Source: Bacillus sp. NP157 (GTDB lineage Bacteria > Pseudomonadota > Gammaproteobacteria > Xanthomonadales > Rhodanobacteraceae). From it: DNA of 64,000 nucleotides. The stretch's first letter is position 1. The number at the start of each line of letters is the position of its first letter. The stretch spans positions 620,001 through 684,000 of the forward strand of contig CP076546.1 of assembly GCA_018889975.1 (NCBI GenBank), given 5' to 3'. The notes under the pieces are model-generated. The model saw only the letters and a program-made list of their open reading frames with translations, had not been told where the DNA came from and searched no databases. A program made the position numbers and the translations under genes. Of the stretch, positions 1-10,272 are shown piece by piece.

Positions 1-1299
1 GCCGACGGTCGACAGCGAGCCACTGGCCAGGCTGGCGGAGACGTGGAGTGCGGCCGGCGGTGCCTTCACGGTGCTCAGCCCGCGCAACGTACCCGTCAGG
101 TTCTCAAGGGTGAGGTGCGCCGGCGCGGGCGCGGCGAGGTCGGCGTAGTCGATGCGCGTGCTTGCGAGCGTCAACGTGTCGATGCGCACGTCCGTCGGCA
201 CGGCCTTGGGTTCCGGCTTCTCCGGGCCACCCATCAGCGCGTCAAGGTTGCTCTTGCCGCCGGGCAGCCGCGCGTAGCGCAGGGCGGCATCCTTGATGGT
301 GACCGCACCGAGCCGATAGCGCGAGGTGATCGGGTCCAGCACGGCAAGTTCGGCCTCGCCGCGCCCGATCGCGAGCAGCGCACCGCCATCCTTGCCGGTG
401 ACCTTGAGCCCATCCAGCCCCAGCCGACCCTTGATGCGCACGATCGGCTGCTTCTCGCCCATGGCGAAATCCACCACGAGCACGCCGGACAACTTGCCCT
501 CGGGGACGCTGACCGGCAGCGGCGTGGGGATGAAGCCGATGTAGCGGGGCAGGTCGAGCTGGTCGAGGTGGAAGGTGATGGTCGACTCGTGGCTGTTTGC
601 GAAGGGCTTGGTCTGGCCCTGCGCCCTGAACGGGCTTCCGTCGATGGTCATGGCCAGCAGGGGCTGGACGAAAATATCGGTGTCGCTGGGCAGGCTGGCG
701 ATGAACGGAATGCCGAGTTCGAAGTGATCCACGCGGTGCTGCGCGTTGAGCACGCGGTCGTCGAAATCGATCTGTCCGCCGTGGATGGCGATGTTGGACA
801 GCGCGAAGCGGGCAGGGCCGGTATCGGGCGCGGCAGGCTCGCTATTGAGGCGCTGGAGAATGTCGGTGAAGTTGAACTGTTGCGGCGCGGTGCGCTGCAG
901 GTGCACCTGCGGGTTGTCGATCCGCAACTCGTCGAGGATCGGCGCCGCGCGGAACAGTGACGCCCACGACGCGTCCGCAATGATCCGCCCGACATCGACG
1001 AAAGCCGTCTTGCCGTCCGCTTCGGCCACGTGCACGCGTTCGAGGGTGAGCCGCAGGGTGAAGGGGTTGAAACGTGCGTCGCCCACGCTGACCGGGCGGC
1101 CCAGGGCGGCGCTGGCGCGCGTAGCGATCTGGGAACGGATGATCGAGGGGGCGGCGAGGAAGCCGAGCAATGCGAAAAGGACCAGGGCGATACCCAGGCC
1201 GAGGGCGATGCGCCGGGCCCGGCGCGACCGGTAGGTAGCGAGGGCGCGGTCGCGTGCGTCCCCCCAGGGGAGGTTCCGCCAGCCTTTGCGAGTGTCCAT
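1..1299 (-). CDS. DUF748 / AsmA-like protein (N-terminal part, cut by window edge)
   Basis: The frame is open from an ATG at 1299 to the window edge, 433 codons without a stop. The protein has a basic N-terminus, one membrane segment at about residues 30-49, and then a long beta-rich extracytoplasmic region with AsmA-like features: an RPVSVGDARFNPFTLRLT-type stretch just after the membrane segment, then GGQIDFDDR around residue 145. This matches DUF748 proteins, large inner-membrane-anchored relatives of AsmA/TamB thought to act in envelope lipid homeostasis. The function here is inferred from the family. The C-terminal part lies outside the window. The gene stands alone downstream of tdh, separated by a palindromic repeat. 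Confidence 0.8.
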   Translation of the reverse strand, partial: MDTRKGWRNLPWGDARDRALATYRSRRARRIALGLGIALVLFALLGFLAAPSIIRSQIATRASAALGRPVSVGDARFNPFTLRLTLERVHVAEADGKTAFVDVGRIIADASWASLFRAAPILDELRIDNPQVHLQRTAPQQFNFTDILQRLNSEPAAPDTGPARFALSNIAIHGGQIDFDDRVLNAQHRVDHFELGIPFIASLPSDTDIFVQPLLAMTIDGSPFRAQGQTKPFANSHESTITFHLDQLDLPRYIGFIPTPLPVSVPEGKLSGVLVVDFAMGEKQPIVRIKGRLGLDGLKVTGKDGGALLAIGRGEAELAVLDPITSRYRLGAVTIKDAALRYARLPGGKSNLDALMGGPEKPEPKAVPTDVRIDTLTLASTRIDYADLAAPAPAHLTLENLTGTLRGLSTVKAPPAALHVSASLASGSLSTVG

Positions 1300-1391
1300 G
1301 CCGACGACCTCTTTCTACGCGTTACCCCCGGCGGAAAGTGTACTCGCCGGGGGTGCGCATGGAATGGGGCGAACTCCTAAAAGCTGCCGCT

Positions 1392-1441
1392 CCCGTAGGA
1401 GCGCGCCTGCGCGCGATCGCGCGCAAGCGAGCTCCTACGGG
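1392..1441. repeat. Palindromic REP unit pair between tdh and the DUF748 gene
   Basis: An inverted repeat with arms CCCGTAGGAGC and GCTCCTACGGG encloses alternating CG-rich sequence of the form gcgcgcctgcgcgcgatcgcg. It is the most complete two-armed copy of the repeat family that recurs through this window. It could fold in the transcript downstream of tdh. Confidence 0.8.
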
Positions 1442-1448
1442 GATGGGG

Positions 1449-2483
1449 TCAGGTCCAGCTGCAGACGACCTTGCCGCAGACGCCGGCGTCCATCAGGTCG
1501 AAGCCCTTCTGGAAGTCGTCGATCGCGATCTGGTGGGTGAGCACCTTCTGCAGCGGGAAGCCGGTGAGCACCATCTGGGTCATCTTGTACCAGGTCTCGT
1601 ACATCTTCCGGCCGTAGATACCCTGCAGGGTCAGGCCCTTGAAGATCACCTTGTCCCAGTCGATGCCGGCGCCGCGCGGCATGATGCCGAGCATGGCGAC
1701 CTTGCCGCCGTGGTACATGCACTCGAGCATGTCGTTGAAGGCGCGCGGGTTGCCGCTCATCTCCAGGCCCACGTCGAAGCCTTCGATGTGCAGGTCCTTG
1801 ACCACGTCCTTCAGCGACTGGTTGGCGACGTTGACCACGCGGGTGGCGCCCATGTCGGCGGCCAGCTTGAGGCGGTAGTCGTTGACGTCGGTGACGACGA
1901 CGTTGCGGGCGCCCACGTGCTTGGCGATGCCGGCGGCGATGATGCCGATCGGGCCGGCGCCGGTGATCAGGACGTCCTCACCGATCAGGTCGAATTCGAG
2001 CGCGCAATGCGCGGCGTTGCCGTACGGGTCGAAGAACGCGGCCAGTTCCGACGGGATCTGGTCCGGGATCGGCCACAGGTTCGAGGCCGGCATGGTCATG
2101 TATTCGGCGAAGGCGCCGTTGCGGTTCACGCCGATGCCGACGGTGTTCGGGCACAGGTGCTGGCGCCCGGCACGGCAGTTGCGGCAATGCCCGCAGACGA
2201 TGTGGCCTTCGGCGGACACGCGGTCGCCGATCTTGTAGCCGGTGACGCCCGGGCCGATCTCGGCGATGCGGCCGACGAATTCGTGGCCGATGGTGAGGCC
2301 GGGGGTGATGGTGCGCTGCGACCACTCGTCCCACTTGTAGATGTGCAGGTCGGTGCCGCAGATCGCGGTTTTTTCGACCTTGATCAGCACTTCGTTCGGG
2401 CCCGGGGTGGGGACCGGCACTTCTTCCATCCAGATGCCTTGTTCGGCGTGGCGCTTGACCAGCGCTTTCATCGTCTGCTGCAT
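1449..2483 (-). CDS. tdh: L-threonine 3-dehydrogenase
   Basis: A zinc-dependent medium-chain dehydrogenase (344 aa) that oxidises L-threonine with NAD+ to 2-amino-3-ketobutyrate in the cytoplasm. The sequence aligns closely with E. coli Tdh over its full length. It has catalytic zinc ligands Cys42 and His67-Glu68, a structural zinc cluster at Cys97, Cys100, Cys103 and Cys111, and a Rossmann GAGPIG motif near residue 176. The family usually starts at MKAL, here Met5 (position 2471), so the true start may be 12 bases downstream of the one given. The usual partner kbl (2-amino-3-ketobutyrate CoA ligase) is not adjacent, so tdh appears monocistronic. A repeat-rich 900-base gap separates it from the divergent peptidase gene. 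Confidence 0.97.
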   Translation of the reverse strand: MQQTMKALVKRHAEQGIWMEEVPVPTPGPNEVLIKVEKTAICGTDLHIYKWDEWSQRTITPGLTIGHEFVGRIAEIGPGVTGYKIGDRVSAEGHIVCGHCRNCRAGRQHLCPNTVGIGVNRNGAFAEYMTMPASNLWPIPDQIPSELAAFFDPYGNAAHCALEFDLIGEDVLITGAGPIGIIAAGIAKHVGARNVVVTDVNDYRLKLAADMGATRVVNVANQSLKDVVKDLHIEGFDVGLEMSGNPRAFNDMLECMYHGGKVAMLGIMPRGAGIDWDKVIFKGLTLQGIYGRKMYETWYKMTQMVLTGFPLQKVLTHQIAIDDFQKGFDLMDAGVCGKVVCSWT

Positions 2484-2607
2484 GGGCTTTCAGGTTCTCG
2501 TGGGGGAGGGGCCGCGGGGGCAGGCCAAACCCCGATTATAAGTCCTCCCGCCCCGGCCTGCTGGCTCGACTGGCCTGGCTCCCAGCGGCGCTCGGGCGTT
2601 CGGGCAC

Positions 2608-2645
2608 GAAGAGCCCTCGGCGCCTACCCTCGCTGCTCAGACAGC
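2608..2645 (+). repeat. CCTCGGCGCC repeat, copy 1
   Basis: This copy contains the core CCTCGGCGCCTACCCTCG followed by CTGCTCAGACAG. Copy 4 (3204-3236) is its reverse complement with about one mismatch over 33 bases. It shares 25 bases with copy 2 in inverted orientation. Confidence 0.75.
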
Positions 2646-2819
2646 GTTCTGGCGTGCGAAAAGGAGGGGCTGCTCCGCAGCCCGTTTTCCTATTGGCCTT
2701 CGGCCGCGCACCGGCTGCCGGGCGGCGGTTCTTGATTCGGCATCCTGCCTCAACAAGAACGGCCGGCCATCGTGGCCGGCCCCCTGCGGGCTTCTTCCGC
2801 CCGGCCCCCTCGCCGCCAC

Positions 2820-2854
2820 GAACTCGCCTCGAGGGTAGGCGCCGAGGGCTCTTC
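2820..2854 (-). repeat. CCTCGGCGCC repeat, copy 2 (inverted)
   Basis: Reverse-strand copy of the core, extended on one side by GAACTCGCCTCGAG and on the other by GGGCTCTTC. The GAACTCGCCTCGAG side is shared with copy 3 in opposite orientation. The GGGCTCTTC side is shared with copy 1. Confidence 0.75.
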
Positions 2855-2908
2855 CTCCACGTACCCGCACGCTGGGTTGGACGACCCGACGCTACGGCGG
2901 CGGCTCGT

Positions 2909-2930
2909 GTAGGAACGCGCCTGCGCGCGA
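2909..2930 (+). repeat. REP unit
   Basis: A single unit reading TGTAGGAACGCGCCTGCGCG onward, one base different from the common form. It faces the inverted unit at 3047-3070. Confidence 0.7.
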
Positions 2931-3046
2931 ATGGGATTGCCTAAACACAGCAGGTACCAGAGCCCACGATCATCATTTCCATGTGATTCGATCGCGTTCG
3001 CATCATTCGATGAATCAGGTTCCAGCATCCCCGCCCTGTCGCCCAA

Positions 3047-3070
3047 TCGCGCGCAGGCGCGCTCCTACAG
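3047..3070 (-). repeat. REP unit (inverted)
   Basis: Reverse-complement unit (CGCGCGCAGGCGCGCTCCTAC) facing the one at 2909-2930. Together they form the inner arms of the nested repeat cluster. Confidence 0.7.
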
Positions 3071-3100
3071 ACAAGGCTTGCGGCGGGCTGCAAGAACAGA

Positions 3101-3129
3101 CCTCGGCGCCCACCCTCGAGGCGAGTTCC
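3101..3129 (+). repeat. CCTCGGCGCC repeat, copy 3
   Basis: Forward core with C at the variable position, extended by AGGCGAGTTC. It is the inverted counterpart of copy 2. Confidence 0.75.
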
Positions 3130-3203
3130 GCACAAGCGAGCAGCCGAAGGCTAATCAAATACATGGGCCGCGGCTGCGGCCACCCTTGTCGAGCGCGGAG
3201 GAC

Positions 3204-3236
3204 CTGTCTGAGCAGCGAGGGTGGGCGCCGAGGGCT
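3204..3236 (-). repeat. CCTCGGCGCC repeat, copy 4 (inverted)
   Basis: Reverse-strand copy preceded by CTGTCTGAGCAG. It is the near-exact inverted counterpart of copy 1 some 560 bases away, and completes a mirror order of repeats across the gap. Confidence 0.75.
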
Positions 3237-3238
3237 GG

Positions 3239-3284
3239 TCCTGCGACCACGTCCGAGCGCTGCTCCTGCGACCACGCCCGAGCG
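3239..3284 (+). repeat. Tandem duplication of a 21-base unit
   Basis: Two 21-base units, beginning TCCTGCGACCACG and ending CCGAGCG, sit at 3239-3259 and 3264-3284 with one mismatch between them. They lie just upstream of the peptidase gene leader. Confidence 0.7.
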
Positions 3285-3386
3285 TCGCGCAGAGGTCGGA
3301 CCCCGAGGCAGGCGCAGGGCGTTGCCAGCGGATGGCGGGCCCCTCTAGGGTGGGCCAGCTTTGGAACCGACGGGACAGGTGAGACG

Positions 3387-5540
3387 ATGCGAATCCGAAC
3401 CATGATGCTGGGAGCCGCCATGGCTTTGGCGCTGGAAGCAAAGGCAGACGAAGGCATGTGGATGCCCTCGCAACTGCCTTCGATTGCGAAAAACCTCAAG
3501 GCTGCGGGCTACAAAGGCAACGCCGCCGACCTCGCCGACCTGACGAAAGCACCCCTCAACGCCGTCGTCCGCGTTGGCGGCGGCACCGGCTCCTTCGTCT
3601 CCGCCGACGGCCTGCTGGTCACCAACCACCACGTCGCCTTCGGCGTCATCCAGTACAACTCCAAACCCGACCGCGACCTCATCACCAACGGCTACGTCGC
3701 CGCCGACCGTGCCGGCGAACTGCCCGCCAATCCGGACTACCGCGCCCGCGTCACCGTCGGTTTCGACAAGGTCACCGATCGCATCCTCGCCGACGCGAAG
3801 GGCAAGACGGGCAGGGCGTACTACGACGCCATCGACGCCGCCAGCAAGGCGCTGGTCGCCGAGTGCGAAAAGGAAGACGGCATCAAATGCAGCGTGGCCA
3901 ACATGTTCTACGGCCGCGACTTCTACCTCGTGAAACAGATGGAGCTGCGCGACCTTCGCCTGGTCTACGCCCCGCCGCGCGCCATCGGTAACTACGGCGA
4001 CGAAACCGATAACTTCATGTGGCCGCGCCACGCCGGCGACTTCACCATCCTGCGCGCCTACGTCGGGCCGGACGGCAAGCCGGCCGACTACTCGCCGGAC
4101 AACAAGCCCTACCACCCGCCGTCGCACCTGCAGATCGCCACCGAAGGCGTGGCCGAGGGCGACTTCGTGATGCTGGCGGGTTACCCGGGCATCACCTATC
4201 GCCATCGCACCGCGGCGGAATTCGCCGACCAGGTGGAGTGGCGCCTGCCGACCTCGGTCGCCGTGCTGAAGGCGCTTCAGGACGTGATCGAAGCACAGGG
4301 CAGGAACGACAAGGACGCCGCGATCCGCTACGCCTCGCAGCTGCAGTCGCTGAAGAACGGCATCAAGCGCTTCAGCGGTGAGCTGGAAGGCCTCCAGCGC
4401 AGCAACGCCGTGGCCACGCGTCGCGACGACGAAGCCGCGATGCTGGCCTGGCTGGCCACCCAGCCGGAGGCGGCGACGCTGAAGCCGCGGATCGACCAGG
4501 TCGTCGCGTTGATCGCCCAGGGCAAGGACGTGCGCGAGCGCGACCTGCTGCTCGGCTTGCTGTCGAGCCAGACCCAGTTGATGCGTGGTGCCCTGAACGT
4601 CGATCGCCTCGCCGTGGAGCGGCCGAAGGCCGACGCGGCCCGCGAGAGCGGCTACCAGAAACGCGACGAGGAACTGATCCAGAGCCAGCTGAAGCAGATC
4701 CAGCGCCGCTATGACCCGACCGTCGAGAAGGCCCTGGTCACCTCGTTGCTCACCCGCTACCAGAAGCTTCCGGCCGCGCAGCACGTGGCCGAGGTGGACG
4801 CGGTGTTCGGCACGACGCCGGCCGCGCTCGCCCGAGCGCTGGAGCACATCTATGGCGCGACGAAGTTCGGCGACGAAGCCGAACGGAACCGCCTGTTCGC
4901 GGCGAGCCCGGCCGAGGTGGAAAAGAGCGATGACGCGTTGCTCGTCGCCGCCCGTGCCCTGCGCCCGGCGTTGCTGCGCATCGAGGACGAGAAGAAGGGT
5001 CGCGATGGCGACCTGATGCGCCTGCGCCCCGCCTACATGCAGGCGTTGATCGGCTATCGCGAGAAGCAGGGCAAGGCCGTCTATCCCGACGCCAACTCGA
5101 CGCTGCGCGTCAGCTACGGCAAGGTCACGCCGCTGGCGGCACGCGATGCGGTGAGCTACGCGCCGCTGACCACCGTGCAGGGCATCGTCGAGAAGAACAC
5201 CGGCGTCGCGCCGTTCGACGCGCCGAAGCCCCTGCTCGACGCCATCGCAAAGGGTGACTTCAAGGGCTACGCCGATCCGGCGTCGGGCGCCATGCCGGTC
5301 GACTTCCTCTCCAACCTCGACACCACGGGCGGCAACTCCGGCTCGCCGGTGCTCAACGCGAAGGGTGAGCTGGTCGGGCTGAACTTCGACAGCAACTGGG
5401 AGGCGGTCAGTGCCAGCTGGATGTACGACCCGCGCTACAAGCGGGCCATCCACGTCGACATGCGCTACATGCGCTGGCTGATGGACAAGGTTTACCCGTC
5501 CCCCGCGCTGCTCAGGGAACTGGGCGTGCCCGCACGCTGA
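3387..5540 (+). CDS. dpp11: S46 family dipeptidyl peptidase, DPP11-type
   Basis: A periplasmic serine exopeptidase (717 aa) that releases N-terminal dipeptides from oligopeptides. I chose the ATG at 3387 because an AGGTGAG ribosome binding site precedes it and it opens a signal peptide ending AKA before Asp21. The chymotrypsin-like catalytic residues are visible: NHH at 80-82, an Asp in the GDETDNFMWPRH region, and Ser651 in GGNSGSP. Position +18 from the nucleophile, which sets P1 preference in this family, is Ser669. Family knowledge associates Arg or Ser there with DPP11 (Asp/Glu preference) and Gly with DPP7. It lacks the cysteine pair (66 and 83) seen in the neighbouring paralogue. The two genes are 87 bases apart and may be co-transcribed. 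Confidence 0.93.
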   Translation: MRIRTMMLGAAMALALEAKADEGMWMPSQLPSIAKNLKAAGYKGNAADLADLTKAPLNAVVRVGGGTGSFVSADGLLVTNHHVAFGVIQYNSKPDRDLITNGYVAADRAGELPANPDYRARVTVGFDKVTDRILADAKGKTGRAYYDAIDAASKALVAECEKEDGIKCSVANMFYGRDFYLVKQMELRDLRLVYAPPRAIGNYGDETDNFMWPRHAGDFTILRAYVGPDGKPADYSPDNKPYHPPSHLQIATEGVAEGDFVMLAGYPGITYRHRTAAEFADQVEWRLPTSVAVLKALQDVIEAQGRNDKDAAIRYASQLQSLKNGIKRFSGELEGLQRSNAVATRRDDEAAMLAWLATQPEAATLKPRIDQVVALIAQGKDVRERDLLLGLLSSQTQLMRGALNVDRLAVERPKADAARESGYQKRDEELIQSQLKQIQRRYDPTVEKALVTSLLTRYQKLPAAQHVAEVDAVFGTTPAALARALEHIYGATKFGDEAERNRLFAASPAEVEKSDDALLVAARALRPALLRIEDEKKGRDGDLMRLRPAYMQALIGYREKQGKAVYPDANSTLRVSYGKVTPLAARDAVSYAPLTTVQGIVEKNTGVAPFDAPKPLLDAIAKGDFKGYADPASGAMPVDFLSNLDTTGGNSGSPVLNAKGELVGLNFDSNWEAVSASWMYDPRYKRAIHVDMRYMRWLMDKVYPSPALLRELGVPAR

Positions 5541-5627
5541 AACGCGGACCCATGACCTCCGGCACATAGGCGCCGGAGGCCGTGGCCTGCGATTGTTATG
5601 TTGTAACGTTTTTCAGGAGGAATACCC

Positions 5628-7790
<2,163 letters not shown>

Positions 7791-7803
7791 TACGCGACGC
7801 CGG

Positions 7804-7838
7804 TGCCCTCCCACGGTCCCTCGGTCCGTGGGAGGGCA
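7804..7838 (+). terminator. Strong hairpin after the dipeptidyl peptidase genes
   Basis: TGCCCTCCCACGG pairs perfectly with CCGTGGGAGGGCA around a 9-base loop, 13 bases after the dpp7 stop codon. Only two T residues follow, so it is a terminator-like or 3'-end stabilising hairpin rather than a classic intrinsic terminator. Confidence 0.65.
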
Positions 7839-7872
7839 TTCTGCCGGCGACTGACACGTCCGGCTGCTGGTC

Positions 7873-8067
7873 TCACCCGAAAACCTCAGTCAGCTTCAAA
7901 AGCGCAAACGCGGCAGCATAAAATCCTGCCGATGCCACGAACGGATACCAGCGCGCTTCTGCGTTGATTTTCGACGTCTCGGCAAGGATCTTGAACATTT
8001 CCGCGCGGATCTTCTCGCGATCTTCTTCGTCGCGTGCGGCATAACGTGATTCGAATGGAGTGGACAT
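7873..8067 (-). CDS. Small single-pass membrane protein, unknown function
   Basis: 64 aa, starting at the ATG at 8067, which has a GGAG ribosome binding site five bases upstream. A longer frame to 8157 exists, but its extra part has no such support. The first 38 residues are charged and probably helical (EEDREKIRAEMFKILAETSK). They are followed by one membrane segment at about 41-60. The charged helix before a membrane anchor resembles small inner-membrane proteins of unknown role. It points leftward, alone, and converges on the peptidase genes. No function can be assigned. Confidence 0.65.
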   Translation of the reverse strand: MSTPFESRYAARDEEDREKIRAEMFKILAETSKINAEARWYPFVASAGFYAAAFALLKLTEVFG

Positions 8068-8238
8068 GGACGCTCCGGATGCGTGGATGGGGCTTGACGG
8101 CAGTTTGCCGTTACCAACGCGCCGAAGATGTAGGCGAATGACGATCCGGCTTGTCATCCCGCCTTGGGAGTACGGACTTTCGGCAGGTGCCGCCGACCCC
8201 TGGGCGGCCTAGGATGGAAGCTGAACGGGGAAGTGACC

Positions 8239-8817
8239 ATGGAAGACATACTCAAGGGCGCGATCAGCGCATGCTGGTTATTCCTCCTTGCTTGGTGGGC
8301 CATCAGCGCGTGGGGAAACAAATCTGCCGTGCGCGGCGAACCGTGGCTCACCCGGGTTGTCCTCTACTGGCTCCCGCTCGCGTTGGCGTTCGCACTGCTT
8401 GGGCCGAATGCCTGGTTTCGCGGCACCTGGCTCGTCGAGGCATTCGTCCCGCATACCGATCCGGTGTTTGCTTTGTCGCTGGTCCTGGTTGCCTCCGGCG
8501 TGGCGCTGGCGTGCTGGGCGCGCTACCTGCTGGGAAAAAACTGGAGCAGCGTGGTGCAGATCAAGCAGGGGCACGAGCTGATCGAGGCCGGGCCGTATCG
8601 TTACATTCGCCATCCGATCTACACGGGTTTGTTGCTGGCCTTCGTCGGGTCGGCGCTGAAGGTGGGTGACGTGCGCGGGATTATTGCCGTGGCGATCGTC
8701 TTCGTGTCGTTCTGGCGGAAGCTGCGGATGGAGGAGCGGATGCTGGGGGAGACGTTTGGGGACGCGTACGTTGCATATCGGGGGCGTACGAAGGCGTTGA
8801 TTCCCGGGGTGCTCTGA
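8239..8817 (+). CDS. Isoprenylcysteine carboxyl methyltransferase-like membrane protein
   Basis: 192 aa, started at the ATG at 8239 behind a GGGGAAG site. It has several membrane segments and the hallmark GPYRYIRHPIYTG near residue 120, which in the ICMT/PEMT-like family lies in the S-adenosylmethionine-binding region. Bacterial members are integral-membrane methyltransferases whose substrates are mostly unknown; prenylated proteins are not expected here. It precedes miaA by only 23 bases and could be co-transcribed with it, but nothing in the sequence ties the two functions together. Confidence 0.85.
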   Translation: MEDILKGAISACWLFLLAWWAISAWGNKSAVRGEPWLTRVVLYWLPLALAFALLGPNAWFRGTWLVEAFVPHTDPVFALSLVLVASGVALACWARYLLGKNWSSVVQIKQGHELIEAGPYRYIRHPIYTGLLLAFVGSALKVGDVRGIIAVAIVFVSFWRKLRMEERMLGETFGDAYVAYRGRTKALIPGVL

Positions 8818-8840
8818 ATGGTGAGGGGTGGGGTAACCTT

Positions 8841-9803
8841 GTGCGGATGAGTCGTGATCTTCGTCCGCTTGCCATCTTTCTCATGGGCCCGACGGCGTCG
8901 GGGAAGACGGCGCTTGCCTGTGAACTGTCCGATCGCTTCCCGTTGGGATTGATCAGCGTCGACTCGGCGCTGGTGTATACGGGGCTCGACATCGGTTCGG
9001 CCAAGCCGGACAAGGCGACGCTGGCGCGCTATCCGCATGAACTGATCGATATCCGCGACCCGGCCCTGCCGTATTCGGCCGCGGATTTCGCCGCGGACGC
9101 CACGGCGGCCATGCAGCGCGTCGCCGAACGGGGCCAGGTGCCCTTGCTGGTCGGCGGCACCGGCCTGTACTTCCGCTCGCTCCAGCGTGGTCTGTCCGAC
9201 TTGCCGGAGGCGGACCCGGCCGTGCGCGAGCGGCTTGCCGCCGAAGCGGCCGCCATCGGCTGGACGGCGATGCATGCCCGCATGGCCGCGATCGACCCCG
9301 CGGCGGGCGAACGGATCCGGCCGGGCGATGCGCAGCGGATCCAGCGCGCGCTCGAAGTCTTCGAACTCACCGGCCGGCCGATCAGCGAGCTTCAGAACGC
9401 GCCGCGCAAACCGTTTCCCTGGCGGGTGCTGAAGCTGGCCCTGCTGCCGGCGGATCGCAAAAGCCTGCATGAGCGGATCGCGCTGCGCTTCGACGCGATG
9501 CTGGCCGACGGCTTCCTCGACGAGGTGCGCGGCCTGAAAGCCCGTGGCGACCTCCACCCCGACCTGCCCGCGATCCGCGCCGTGGGCTACCGACAGGGTT
9601 GGGAATTCCTTGACGGACAAGGAGATGCCGCAAGCTTCCGTGAGCGTGGTATCTATGCCACGCGGCAGCTCGCAAAACGCCAGGTCACCTGGCTGCGGAG
9701 CGAGCTCGACGCACGAACGTTCGATCCGGATCAGGGGGATTCGTTGCCGGAAGCGGGCAGGGCGGTTGGGCAGTTCCTCGGAATGCCGACGTCGTCACGC
9801 TGA
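8841..9803 (+). CDS. miaA: tRNA dimethylallyltransferase
   Basis: MiaA (320 aa) transfers a dimethylallyl group to N6 of adenosine 37 in tRNAs that read codons beginning with U, the first step of ms2i6A synthesis. The P-loop GPTASGKT lies near residue 16, DSALVYTGLDIGSAKP follows, and GGTGLY lies near residue 110. I give the GTG at 8841, seven bases after a GGTGGGG stretch. An ATG two codons later (8847) is equally possible. The gene heads the conserved miaA-hfq-hflX-hflK-hflC-purA order of proteobacteria, although mutL, often upstream, is replaced here by the methyltransferase gene. Confidence 0.97.
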   Translation: MRMSRDLRPLAIFLMGPTASGKTALACELSDRFPLGLISVDSALVYTGLDIGSAKPDKATLARYPHELIDIRDPALPYSAADFAADATAAMQRVAERGQVPLLVGGTGLYFRSLQRGLSDLPEADPAVRERLAAEAAAIGWTAMHARMAAIDPAAGERIRPGDAQRIQRALEVFELTGRPISELQNAPRKPFPWRVLKLALLPADRKSLHERIALRFDAMLADGFLDEVRGLKARGDLHPDLPAIRAVGYRQGWEFLDGQGDAASFRERGIYATRQLAKRQVTWLRSELDARTFDPDQGDSLPEAGRAVGQFLGMPTSSR

Positions 9804-9857
9804 CCGCTTCCAGCAGGCGTTTAAAAGCAGTTAAGATTCAAGGCACTTGGGCCGGGG

Positions 9858-9876
9858 CGCCGTTTGGCGTTTTTTT
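9858..9876 (+). terminator. Weak hairpin with T-run between miaA and hfq
   Basis: CGCC-GTTT-GGCG followed by seven T residues. The four-base-pair stem is short for an intrinsic terminator, so it may only attenuate read-through from miaA into hfq, or may be incidental. Confidence 0.3.
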
Positions 9877-9914
9877 ACCCGGACCCGTACGAGAAGCGTA
9901 GGGGAGAAGAAGAA

Positions 9915-10175
9915 ATGTCCAAAGGGCAATCGTTGCAAGATCCGTTTCTGAATGCGCTGCGGCGCGAGCGCGTGCCGGTCGCCATCTACCTGGTGAACGG
10001 CATCAAGCTGCAGGGCACGATCGAGTCGTTCGACCAGTTCGTGGTGCTGCTGCGTAACCAGGTGAGCCAGATGGTTTACAAGCACGCCATCTCCACCGTG
10101 GTGCCGAGCCGGAATGTCCGGGTCGGCGGGCACGAGAGCCACGTCGAAACGGCGGGTGGCGACATCGAGGGTTGA
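9915..10175 (+). CDS. hfq: RNA chaperone Hfq
   Basis: 86 aa, the usual length for a short Hfq. It begins [20 protein letters not shown] and contains Sm1 ([19 protein letters not shown]) and the Sm2 signature YKHAIST. It forms a hexameric ring that pairs small RNAs with mRNAs. The start at 9915 follows a purine-rich GGGGAGAAGAAGAA leader. An upstream in-frame extension from 9864 is rejected because Hfq proteins begin at this MSKG. The short C-terminal tail ends [16 protein letters not shown]. It sits between miaA and hflX as in other gammaproteobacteria. Confidence 0.98.
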   Translation: MSKGQSLQDPFLNALRRERVPVAIYLVNGIKLQGTIESFDQFVVLLRNQVSQMVYKHAISTVVPSRNVRVGGHESHVETAGGDIEG

Positions 10176-10206
10176 GGGGCCCTCGGGCGGAACCCATATA
10201 GATACG

Positions 10207-10247
10207 GAAGGATGCGTGTGGGCCAGCCGGCCCGCACGCAATCCTTC
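10207..10247 (+). terminator. Long hairpin between hfq and hflX
   Basis: GAAGGAT plus GCGTGTGGGCC pairs with GGCCCGCACGC plus ATCCTTC around a four-base loop, giving a stem of about 18 base pairs with one bulge. No T-run follows. It may partly terminate hfq transcription or act as an RNA processing site that sets the hfq:hflX ratio. Confidence 0.55.
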
Positions 10248-10272
10248 TCCATCCATGAGGTCAATCCCCTAA

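Larger units (their letters stand above)
2484..3386. other. Long non-coding, repeat-rich intergenic region
   Basis: These 903 bases lie between the divergent genes tdh and the first S46 peptidase. Short open frames exist on both strands, but none has a ribosome binding site plus a recognisable product, and their sequences are built from the repeats themselves. The region holds four copies of a CCTCGGCGCCYACCCTCG core in alternating orientation, two REP units facing each other and a 21-base tandem duplication. Promoters for both flanking genes must lie here, but I cannot pick them out with confidence. Confidence 0.75.

Noticed and set aside
1392-1441. Interpretation of the palindromic repeats as transposon ends or a CRISPR array
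   Set aside because: No transposase gene lies in the window, units are scattered singly or in pairs at gene ends, and there are no regular spacers.
2931-3386. An upstream in-frame extension of the first S46 peptidase by about 150 residues
   Set aside because: It is made of intergenic repeats and would bury the signal peptide; the ATG at 3387 has a ribosome binding site.
3345-5567. A 740-codon open frame antisense to the DPP11-type gene
   Set aside because: It is the complement of high-GC codons of the real gene, has no recognisable domain and an unnatural His, Arg and Val-rich composition.
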